Below, piece after piece: positions 6,498 to 11,714 of a DNA stretch of 11,714 bases. The DNA is from Thiopontia sp964344435 (GTDB lineage: Bacteria; Pseudomonadota; Gammaproteobacteria; GCF-002020875), in contig CAYFNH010000077.1 of the NCBI GenBank assembly GCA_964344435.1, positions 1 to 11,714 of the forward strand. Reading direction: 5' to 3'. The notes beneath the pieces were generated by a model. The model did no database searches. It saw only the letters and a program-made list of their open reading frames with translations, and was not told the origin of the DNA. Numbering within the stretch: the stretch's first letter is position 1; each line of letters starts with the position of its first letter. Both the position numbers and the translations under genes were made by a program.

Positions 6498-7422
6498 GTT
6501 CTCCCTGATTCGGGAGTACTTTACCACCCGCACCCATCACCACCCAGAGACCCGGCTCGGCATCGGTGATGATGCAGCGCTGCTGCAGATTCCAACCGGG
6601 TACCAGCTGGTGGTCTCCATCGATACCATGGTGGAGGGGGTTCACTTCCTCAAGGGTACTGATCCCGGGGCACTGGGGCACAAACTGCTGGCGGTCAACC
6701 TCAGTGACCTTGCGGCGATGGGGGCGGAGCCGCGCTGGGTGACTCTGGCGCTGACCCTTCCCGAGAATAACCCACAGTGGTTGGAACCCTTTTCTCGGGG
6801 ACTGTTTGAACTGGCGCAACGCTACAACGTGGATCTGGTCGGGGGAGATACCACCCGGGGGCCACTCACCCTGACCCTGCAGGCACACGGTATTGTCCCC
6901 AATGGCAAGGCGGTCACCCGTTCTGGTGCGCAACCGGGAGACCTCATCTGCGTAACCAATACCCTGGGGGCTGCCGGTTATGCCCTGCAGCTACTACAGC
7001 GGGGGGAAAACGCAGAGGCGATACGCCACCATCTGGAACGGCCCGTTCCACAAATCGAGGCGGGCAGGTTACTACGGGAACAGGCAACGGCGATGGTCGA
7101 TCTCTCCGATGGGTTATTGGCCGACCTGGGCCACATCACGGCGTGTAGTGGGGTGGGGGCGCAACTCAATCTGGAGGCACTTCCATTGCATCCTGCCCTC
7201 TCTGCGCTGAGCCGGTCGGAACAGCTTGATCTTGCAATGACGGCTGGAGATGAGTATCAACTCTGTTTCACCCTCTCACCCACTGCAGTGACCAAAATGA
7301 GTGATGCCTTGGCAGCGGTTGATTGCAGACTTACGGTCATTGGAGAGGTCGTTGCTCAGCAAGCGATCCACTGGGATCATGACTGGCAGCCGAAAACCGA
7401 TGGATACCGACACTTTCAATAA
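6454..7422 (+). CDS. thiL: Thiamine-monophosphate kinase
   Basis: ThiL phosphorylates thiamine monophosphate with ATP to give the cofactor thiamine pyrophosphate. The protein of 322 residues is of normal length. Motifs in order: GIGDDAALL (36-44), SIDTMVEGVHF (55-65) with metal-binding acids, KLLAVNLSDLAAMGAEP (77-93), GGDTTRG (130-136), VDLSDGLLADLG (215-226) and GDEYQLCF (265-272). The last usually reads GDDYELCF, so two conservative swaps are present. The ATG at 6454 overlaps nusB by 44 nt. No ATG lies further downstream before the conserved SDEFSLIREYF, and the frame extends well upstream only as an overlap inside nusB. The gene usually following thiL in related genomes, pgpA, is not here; a 476-nt gap and a toxin-antitoxin pair come next. 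Confidence 0.95.
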   Translation: MNSTSSNTGAIGSDEFSLIREYFTTRTHHHPETRLGIGDDAALLQIPTGYQLVVSIDTMVEGVHFLKGTDPGALGHKLLAVNLSDLAAMGAEPRWVTLALTLPENNPQWLEPFSRGLFELAQRYNVDLVGGDTTRGPLTLTLQAHGIVPNGKAVTRSGAQPGDLICVTNTLGAAGYALQLLQRGENAEAIRHHLERPVPQIEAGRLLREQATAMVDLSDGLLADLGHITACSGVGAQLNLEALPLHPALSALSRSEQLDLAMTAGDEYQLCFTLSPTAVTKMSDALAAVDCRLTVIGEVVAQQAIHWDHDWQPKTDGYRHFQ

Positions 7423-7651
7423 CCATTCAGGGTTTTTCACCTCTCTTTGTAGCACGTTCAGTACATTATTGTAGAAAGGGGTATCCGCAAGATGAGGTTG
7501 TTTTTCTACAGTCCAAGCTTTTCTGAAAAGTTGGGTTCTGGTTGCTCAAGGCTCATACCAGACCTTCAGATATACTTGGGTGCTTGTTCGTTTTGGATTG
7601 GCGGTGAGACTTTCCGTGTACAGCAATCACCTCTTGTGCAGATTTAGATAA
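7423..7651. other. Non-coding stretch after thiL
   Basis: This is the left part of a 476-nt gap without a recognised gene, visibly richer in A and T than thiL. It holds one 51-codon open frame (listed separately) and an 8-bp inverted repeat TGTAGAAA (7470-7477) with TTTCTACA (7503-7510). I found no convincing intrinsic terminator for the rib-thiL transcript and no recognisable pgpA remnant in the frames I checked. Confidence 0.6.
7492..7647 (+). CDS. Possible 51-residue small protein, unrecognised
   Basis: An ATG at 7492 opens 51 codons to a TAG, with AAAGGGG (7475-7481) about 10 nt ahead as a fair ribosome site. The product begins MRLFFYSPSF and has two cysteines (C18, C32) and no signal peptide I would trust. 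I do not recognise it. It sits between thiL and the palindromic element, and could equally be chance or a decayed gene fragment. Confidence 0.15.
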   Translation: MRLFFYSPSFSEKLGSGCSRLIPDLQIYLGACSFWIGGETFRVQQSPLVQI

Positions 7652-7809
7652 GGAACCCCTGAATAAGTCGTGAGCAAATGCCTAACCCCTGTAGCGCCCA
7701 ATATCTTCGTTGAAAATCTTGCTAATAGCTGGCTATTGGCTGCGATCTTCGCCTTGATCTTGGACGCTACAGGCGCGATTCAAATTACTCAGACTTATTC
7801 AGAGGTTCC
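7652..7809. mobile_element. 158-bp palindromic MITE-like element with target duplication
   Basis: The ends GGAACCCCTGAATAAGTC (7652-7669) and GACTTATTCAGAGGTTCC (7792-7809) are 18-bp inverted repeats with a single mismatch. ATAA flanks the element on both sides (7648-7651 and 7810-7813), consistent with a 4-bp target duplication. The internal sequence is also palindromic and exactly centred: CTGTAGCG at 7689-7696 pairs with 7765-7772, and AATAGC/GCTATT meets at 7724-7737, with the midpoint at 7730.5. By hand count about 49 of 79 positions pair without gaps, more if one-base shifts are allowed. It encodes nothing. It is most simply a non-autonomous element moved by a transposase elsewhere, probably of a DDE insertion-sequence family; the specific family is not assigned. 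Confidence 0.8.
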
Positions 7810-7814
7810 ATAAA

Positions 7815-7830
7815 CATCCCGTTCGGGATA
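7815..7830. promoter_or_regulatory. hip operator-like site 1
   Basis: CATCCCGTTCGGGATA contains a 6-bp-arm palindrome (ATCCCG/CGGGAT) just upstream of the hip promoter -35 box. It matches site 2 at 12 of 16 positions. The CATCC-N6-GGATA form recalls the E. coli HipB operator (TATCC-N8-GGATA), but with a shorter spacer. Confidence 0.6.
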
Positions 7831-7836
7831 ATTATA

Positions 7837-7864
7837 TTGATATTCAAACCATAAGCGTTAAAAT
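7837..7864 (+). promoter_or_regulatory. hipBA promoter
   Basis: TTGATA (7837-7842) and TAAAAT (7859-7864) with a 16-bp spacer give a good sigma-70 promoter. The start point would fall near 7871, inside operator-like site 2, as expected for autorepression by the HipB-like protein. A ribosome site AAGGA (7886-7890) and the hipB ATG at 7899 follow. Confidence 0.7.
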
Positions 7865-7879
7865 AACCCGTACAGGATA
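7864..7879. promoter_or_regulatory. hip operator-like site 2
   Basis: TAACCCGTACAGGATA touches the end of the -10 box and covers the likely transcription start. It shares CCCGT, C and GGATA with site 1. The two centres are 49 bp apart, so dimers bound there would bracket the promoter. Confidence 0.6.
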
Positions 7880-7898
7880 TTTTTCAAGGAAAAGTGCT

Positions 7899-8156
7899 AT
7901 GGGTGAGAAAAGTTTATCGTACGGGAGAATTTCTTCGATCGATCAGGTTGGAAAACTACTTCGCCAACGTCGGAAGCAGAGAAATCTGACCCAGGGTGAT
8001 GTTTCTGAGATCAGTATGCTGAGTGTCCGCTTCCTTTCTGAGCTGGAACGTGGAAAAGAGACGGCAGAGATTGGAAAGGTGTTTCAGTATCTGCAGCAGC
8101 TTGGACTTGATCTCTATGTAGTCCCCAGAGAGCTTGAGGGAGAGTTCAAGCAGTGA
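7899..8156 (+). CDS. hipB: HipB-like antitoxin and repressor
   Basis: This small Xre-type helix-turn-helix protein has 85 residues, close to E. coli HipB (88). The fold is read from VGKLLRQRRKQRNLTQGDVS (17-36) and the recognition-helix region MLSVRFLSELERGKETAEIG (40-59). It ends in a LYVVPREL strand of the kind used for dimerisation. It is expected to bind and neutralise the HipA kinase and to repress its own operon through the two sites upstream. The ATG at 7899 has a Shine-Dalgarno 8 nt ahead. Its TGA overlaps the GTG start of hipA (GTGA), the usual coupling of antitoxin and toxin genes. The family assignment is strong from structure and context; the name rests on the partner gene. Confidence 0.9.
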   Translation: MGEKSLSYGRISSIDQVGKLLRQRRKQRNLTQGDVSEISMLSVRFLSELERGKETAEIGKVFQYLQQLGLDLYVVPRELEGEFKQ

Positions 8157-9394
8157 GCCGGCTCAATGTCTATTATCGTGAGACTCTGGTGGGCACCCTG
8201 ATGCGTCAGGAAGATTCTACAGTGGAGTTCTTCTACGATGCCCTATGGACACAAAATGGATTTCCAATCTCTCAATCGCTCCCACTGGATGGGAAAGACC
8301 TGGGGCGTAAGGCTTTTCGTTTTTTCACCAACCTTTTACCTGAAGGAGGTGCACGACAGAGGATCATCAATAAGCTCAAGATTGCAGATGATGATTTCTC
8401 GCTGCTTGGCGCGATCGGTGGTGAGTGCGCTGGAGCTTTGGTTGTTGCACCAGGCCCAATTGACATTGAGGCAGCAGGATATGAGCAGTTAACCGATGAG
8501 GCGTTTGACCGTATTGTTCAAACCAGTGGGTTGAGTGCGACCTCACGACACTCTGCTAATCGACTATCGCTTGCTGGTGCCCAAGACAAGTTGCCAATCT
8601 TTATTGATGAAGAAGGGCGTTACTGTCTTCCGCAAGATGGTGCTGCATCCACACATATCATCAAGTTCACCGTCAAAGACTATAAGAATGTTCCGGCCTT
8701 TGAGACGCTCATGGCAGCGATCGCCCGTAAAGCCGGTATTGATGTTGCTCCAACCAAATTCTATCAACACCCAAATGGTAACTATCTGTTGATTGAGCGC
8801 TATGATCGTTACAGGGATAGTGACGGCTGGGTTGAGCGGTTACACCAGGAAGACTTTTGTCAGGCTACTGGGCGCAATAGTGGCAGTAAGTACAGCAATA
8901 AAGATGAGGAGTCCCCTTTCAAAGAGATCTTCCAGATCATCAAAGATCGCAGTGAAGACCCAATTACCGATACCAGATCGATTATCCGTTGGCACATCTT
9001 CAATGTGCTGGCTGGGAACTCGGATGCTCATCTGAAAAACATCTCCTTGCTCTATCAAGAGGGCCACACAAACTTCAATCTGGCCCCTTTCTACGATCTG
9101 GTCTGTACCAGAACCTATGAAGACATGGATCGATCTCTGGCGCTTCCGGTTGGTGAACAATTTGATCCGGATTTTATCAGTAAAGAAGATTGGATACAGA
9201 TGGCAAAAGACTGCGGTGTTGGTGCACGTTATGTATTAAAGGAGGTGGAACGAATCAATAAAAACCTGCCTGCCTGGACTGCAGAGGCGATTAATGAGTT
9301 CGAAGAGGAATATGGTGAATATCCTGCACTTCAGCGTGTGTCACAATTCATTAAAAAAAGCTGTAGGCGAACTCAGCGTACAATCGACATATAG
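8153..9394 (+). CDS. hipA: HipA-like Ser/Thr kinase toxin
   Basis: The protein has 413 residues, against 440 in E. coli HipA. The N-terminal subdomain spans about 1-100 (RFFTNLLPEGGARQR at 56-70). The P-loop region is RLSLAGAQDKLPIF (137-150); S139 corresponds to the inhibitory autophosphorylation serine. ATP-binding residues lie in YLLIERYDR (211-219). The catalytic loop GNSDAHLKN spans 288-296, with D291 as catalytic base. The metal-binding aspartate is D315 in APFYDLV. All kinase landmarks are present, so the toxin looks active. E. coli HipA phosphorylates glutamyl-tRNA synthetase and halts translation, causing dormancy; the target here is not shown. The start is GTG 8153, overlapping the hipB stop by 4 nt. 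The pair, its more AT-rich flanks and the adjacent mobile repeat suggest a horizontally gained module beside thiL. Confidence 0.95.
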   Translation: MSRLNVYYRETLVGTLMRQEDSTVEFFYDALWTQNGFPISQSLPLDGKDLGRKAFRFFTNLLPEGGARQRIINKLKIADDDFSLLGAIGGECAGALVVAPGPIDIEAAGYEQLTDEAFDRIVQTSGLSATSRHSANRLSLAGAQDKLPIFIDEEGRYCLPQDGAASTHIIKFTVKDYKNVPAFETLMAAIARKAGIDVAPTKFYQHPNGNYLLIERYDRYRDSDGWVERLHQEDFCQATGRNSGSKYSNKDEESPFKEIFQIIKDRSEDPITDTRSIIRWHIFNVLAGNSDAHLKNISLLYQEGHTNFNLAPFYDLVCTRTYEDMDRSLALPVGEQFDPDFISKEDWIQMAKDCGVGARYVLKEVERINKNLPAWTAEAINEFEEEYGEYPALQRVSQFIKKSCRRTQRTIDI

Positions 9395-9508
9395 AAGAGC
9401 GTACGTCTACTCTAGATCATAGAGCGGTACTTTTGGCAGCTGACCTGGTCAACCCCTACTGCAGGTGCTCCCCTTCAGTTGGCCGCTCTTATAAGCAATA
9501 TCTTAAAT

Positions 9509-9547
9509 TGGTGCGCTGTACATGAAATAGTGAACCAGTGTGGTGCG
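9509..9547 (+). promoter_or_regulatory. Paired TGGTGCG motifs, possible activator sites
   Basis: TGGTGCG occurs at 9509-9515 and 9541-9547, spaced 32 bp (about three helical turns). The copies lie roughly 70-105 bp upstream of the sigma-54 -24 element, where enhancer-binding activators usually sit. TGGTGC resembles an NtrC half-site, but the opposite half is missing in both copies. Tentative. Confidence 0.3.
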
Positions 9548-9610
9548 TTTTATCGGTTTTAGAAACCCGAAATATTTTGTATCTATATGTTATTTAATGG
9601 TTTCTTTGTG

Positions 9611-9627
9611 TTGGCATAACGGTTGCT
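9611..9627 (+). promoter_or_regulatory. Sigma-54 (RpoN) promoter for the porin gene
   Basis: TTGGCATAACGGTTGCT matches the -24/-12 consensus TGGCAC-N5-TTGCW with one difference (T for C). GG (9613-9614) and GC (9625-9626) are exactly 12 bp apart. Transcription would start near 9638, leaving a leader of about 58 nt before the ATG at 9696. This implies control by an RpoN-dependent activator. Confidence 0.7.
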
Positions 9628-9695
9628 CTAGACAGGCTAGTTCCCCCTTTGTGATGGGGACACCCAATTCAGCAACGTGATTATGGAGATACAAG

Positions 9696-10340
9696 ATGAA
9701 CAGACTACTACCCCTCTCACTGGCTCTGGCAACTGCAGTGGCTGCACCAATCGTCAAGGCCGATGGTGAAGCACCTGCCATCAGTGCCAATGTGGCACTG
9801 GCCAGTGACTATATTTGGCGCGGAATGACGCAGACCACGGGGGAGCCAGCCATTTCTGGTGGATTTGATTATGCTCATGAATCGGGTCTTTATGCAGGGG
9901 TTTGGGGCTCCAATGTTGATTTTGGCAGTAATGACAATATGGAGCTGGACTACTATGCCGGCCTCAGCGGTGAGGCAAGTATGGTCGGATATGATCTCGG
10001 TTATATCTCTTATACGTATCCCGGTGGTAGTGGCGATTTTGAGGAGTGGTATCTGGGTCTTAGTACCACTGCAGGTCCGGTTGAGCTGGGGGCGACCTAC
10101 TCCTTTGGAGTCGATGGCGCTGCCGACAATCTGGAGTTGAGTCTGGGAACTGATTTGGCCGGGACCACGGCTTCGTTAACTGCGGGTGATTATGATGGTA
10201 CAGGCAAGTACTACGCTGTTGGTCTCTCCAGGGAGATGGGTGGTGTGGAGTTATCTGTTACGGCAACCGATTTTGATGCCGATGCGGGTTCAGCCAGTGA
10301 TGAGGATGCTGTAGTCTTTGCCATTGCCAAGAGTTTTTGA
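9696..10340 (+). CDS. TorF-family putative outer-membrane porin
   Basis: The protein has 214 residues, with a signal peptide (cleavage near VKA/DGE, 22/23). The mature part opens with ISANVALASDYIWRGMTQT (29-47), the signature start of the TorF/Gcw_chp family. It continues as alternating short strands rich in Gly, Tyr and acidic residues (YAGVWGSNVDFG, LDYYAGLSG, YDLGYISYTYPG, EEWYLGLS). It ends in phenylalanine, as outer-membrane barrel proteins do for recognition by the Bam machinery. Charge is strongly acidic (DFDADAGSASDED near 192-204). The solute is unknown; the family is described only as putative porins. GGAG sits about 9 nt before the ATG. The sigma-54 promoter upstream suggests expression tied to nitrogen, motility or another RpoN regulon. 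The gene converges on the sigma factor gene. Confidence 0.87.
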   Translation: MNRLLPLSLALATAVAAPIVKADGEAPAISANVALASDYIWRGMTQTTGEPAISGGFDYAHESGLYAGVWGSNVDFGSNDNMELDYYAGLSGEASMVGYDLGYISYTYPGGSGDFEEWYLGLSTTAGPVELGATYSFGVDGAADNLELSLGTDLAGTTASLTAGDYDGTGKYYAVGLSREMGGVELSVTATDFDADAGSASDEDAVVFAIAKSF

Positions 10341-10346
10341 TCTTCC

Positions 10347-10376
10347 GGGGCCACAGCTCAGTTGAGGTGTGGCCCC
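10347..10376 (+). terminator. Hairpin after the porin gene
   Basis: GGGGCCACA (10347-10355) pairs perfectly with TGTGGCCCC (10368-10376), and CTC/GAG extends the stem inside the loop. It begins 7 nt after the porin stop. Only a short TTTT lies some distance downstream, so termination may be imperfect; the stem also forms on the opposite strand. Confidence 0.65.
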
Positions 10377-10395
10377 ATCACTACTTTTGAATTCA

Positions 10396-10417
10396 TGGCT
10401 CTTGTTTGGGAGAGCCA
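10396..10417 (-). terminator. Hairpin after the sigma factor gene
   Basis: TGGCTCT and AGAGCCA form a 7-bp stem with an 8-nt loop, 9 nt beyond the sigma gene's stop on the minus strand. No T run follows, so it is a weak terminator candidate. Together with the porin hairpin it fills the 85-nt convergent gap. Confidence 0.4.
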
Positions 10418-10425
10418 GTATATGC

Positions 10426-11682
10426 TCAGCCTGCCAGCTGCTCCCGCATCTTCTTCACCTGCTGGTTGATAATCTGGCGGATACGTTCCTTGGTCAGACC
10501 ATACTCATCAGCAATGTCGGAGAGGGTGGATTCGCTGTAGCCAATGGCGTAACGACGCTTGAGGATCTCGCGATCCCGCTCTGAAGGGATCGCCTCAATC
10601 CACTGCTTGACCACACGGTACTGCATGAACAGATCGATCTTTTCATAGTCATCCTCCGGCTCCTCAAGCAGATCCTGTAGCTCGTCGGACTCCTCGGCAT
10701 GGGTGAGTGGGGTGTTGAGCGAGGAGGTGACCCAGGTGGCGTGCAGAATGGCCTCCACCTCCTTCTCGTCCATCTCCAGCTGGTGTGCGATCTCTGCAGC
10801 GGAGGGGGAGATTCCACTACGGGTAACCGCTTCATCGATGTAGTGGTGTACCTTGCGATAGGCTTGGCTGATATTGCGAGGTACTTGAATGGTGAAGTTG
10901 ATCTCATTGAGCAGGTTGAGAATGGTCTGCAGAATCCAGCGCGAGGCGTAGGTGGAGAACTTGTATCCCCGGCGATAGTCGTAGAGATCGCAGGCACGCA
11001 TCAGCCCCAGTGTCCCCTCCTGGATCAGGTCGTGAATATCGAGGTGATGCTTGGCATAGACTGCGGCATGTTTGATCACCAGGCGCAGATTGTGGCGTAC
11101 CAGCTCCTCCTTGAGCTTCTCGATACGTTTCTCCTGACGCTCGATATGGCGATGATTCTCGATAGCCGCCTTGGTGGGGGCGTCGATCTGCTGGTAGGAG
11201 CGTCGGTAGAGGGCACGTACCTCATCGAGCAGTACCGGGTGCAGGATAATGCGGGAGATTCGCTGAATCTGCTCCCTGGAGTCCTGGCACTGGTTGATCT
11301 GCTCAAGCTCCTTGCTGATCATATCCTCAATGAACTCGAGATAGGCATCGGTAGAGAGTGGAATCTCCAGTACGCCCCGGTTGCAGAGCCCGCGCAGTTG
11401 GCTACCCAGGCGCTGGTGTGGGGCGGATTCCACCTGTTGCCGGTTGAGTAGTGCAATCACCGACTCCCGTACCCGGGTAATCCGTAGCATCAGTGCAAAC
11501 AGTTCACGGTTACGATCATCCAGTTTCTGGAACAGTGCCTGCTCCTGCTCGCGGGTGAGCAGGGTTTCGGCGCAATATTTACGAATCAGGGGAGAGATCT
11601 GCAGCAGATCCTGATGTCGTTGAGAGAGGGGTTCAGAAGTGAGAAACCCGGTTTCAGCCACTTCTGTGTCGGTACGGTTCAT
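10426..11682 (-). CDS. Divergent sigma-70 family RNA polymerase sigma factor
   Basis: The protein has 418 residues. A region 1.2-like helix spans about 41-68 (LLTREQEQALFQKL). A long unconserved spacer follows, ending in a charged coiled-coil stretch (175-195). Region 2 is 196-266 and contains DLIQEGTLGLMRA and YDYRRGYKFSTYAS. Region 3 is about 267-345, and region 4 is 355-415 with the -35 helix LTKERIRQI (396-404). Region 2.4 reads SRWILQTILNLL (247-258) where RpoD has TWWIRQAITRSI. Thus E. coli W433 is R248, R436 is L251, T440 is L255 and R441 is N256, while W434 and Q437 are kept. The core-binding part is well conserved, so it should bind polymerase, but -10 recognition is probably changed. 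The -35 helix keeps E, R, IRQ with one R-to-K swap. It is not RpoS, RpoH or FliA by sequence feel; I call it an unnamed group 2/3 factor. The stop is TGA and the start ATG has a weak ribosome site. Confidence 0.9.
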   Translation of the reverse strand: MNRTDTEVAETGFLTSEPLSQRHQDLLQISPLIRKYCAETLLTREQEQALFQKLDDRNRELFALMLRITRVRESVIALLNRQQVESAPHQRLGSQLRGLCNRGVLEIPLSTDAYLEFIEDMISKELEQINQCQDSREQIQRISRIILHPVLLDEVRALYRRSYQQIDAPTKAAIENHRHIERQEKRIEKLKEELVRHNLRLVIKHAAVYAKHHLDIHDLIQEGTLGLMRACDLYDYRRGYKFSTYASRWILQTILNLLNEINFTIQVPRNISQAYRKVHHYIDEAVTRSGISPSAAEIAHQLEMDEKEVEAILHATWVTSSLNTPLTHAEESDELQDLLEEPEDDYEKIDLFMQYRVVKQWIEAIPSERDREILKRRYAIGYSESTLSDIADEYGLTKERIRQIINQQVKKMREQLAG

Positions 11683-11714
11683 GTTGTTGATAATGATCTG
11701 CTGTAGTCGGTAAC

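Larger units (their letters stand above)
9395..9695. other. Intergenic region before the porin gene
   Basis: These 301 nt carry no gene I can support. They contain a 7-bp inverted repeat AGAGCGG/CCGCTCT (9421-9427, 9483-9489) with a long loop after hipA. Two TGGTGCG copies and a sigma-54 promoter follow and are listed separately. In the predicted leader a weak stem pairs CCCC near 9643-9646 with GGGG at 9656-9659. No clear terminator for hipA is visible. Confidence 0.6.

Noticed and set aside
3720..7422. FMN riboswitch controlling the rib genes
   Set aside because: The conserved RFN core is not present upstream of ribE, ribBX or ribH, and the gaps there are too short to hold it.
9421..9489. 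Inverted repeat AGAGCGG/CCGCTCT after hipA as a terminator or attachment site
   Set aside because: The stem is only 7 bp with a 55-nt loop, has no T tract, and no duplicate was found at the other side of the hipBA region.
10699..11451. Plus-strand frame of 250 codons opposite the sigma factor gene
   Set aside because: It is the antisense of a clear sigma-70 protein and shows no motif of its own.

Overview
The window reads as a chromosomal segment of a gammaproteobacterium of moderately high GC. The evidence is the rib-nusB-thiL gene order, a RibBX-type riboflavin enzyme, a TorF-family porin and a large PAS-containing chemoreceptor. A Chromatiales-like or sulfur-oxidiser relative would fit, but that placement is an inference and no marker here settles it.

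Layout. (1) 1-778: the 3' end of a sensor histidine kinase gene abuts a stand-alone receiver gene (TGA-ATG junction). (2) 779-3700: an intergenic stretch with short direct and inverted repeats leads into a secreted cytochrome c resembling cytochrome P460. A methyl-accepting chemotaxis protein with HAMP, PAS and HAMP-like modules follows. (3) 3720-7422: a tight housekeeping cluster ribE-ribBX-ribH-nusB-thiL covers two terminal riboflavin steps, the DHBP branch, transcription antitermination and the last step of thiamine pyrophosphate synthesis. No FMN riboswitch is visible, and a possible extended -10 promoter sits directly in front of ribE. (4) 7423-9394: an accessory-looking, more AT-rich segment. 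It holds a 158-bp near-perfectly centred palindromic element with 18-bp terminal inverted repeats and a 4-bp target duplication (MITE-like). Next to it is a hipB-hipA type II toxin-antitoxin operon with a clear promoter bracketed by two matching operator-like sites. (5) 9395-10340: a TorF-type outer-membrane porin gene preceded by a near-consensus sigma-54 promoter. (6) 10426-11682, minus strand: a divergent group 2/3 sigma-70 factor, convergent with the porin gene; two hairpins lie between them.

The most interesting items are the sigma factor, whose -10 recognition region departs from RpoD while its -35 recognition helix stays close; the palindromic MITE beside the hipBA control region; the paired hip operators; the sigma-54 site before the porin; and the RibBX protein with a degraded zinc site. 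I see no wholly new multi-gene system. The kinase/receiver, cytochrome and chemoreceptor neighbourhood is the best candidate for an undescribed sensory unit, and that link is only inferred from adjacency.
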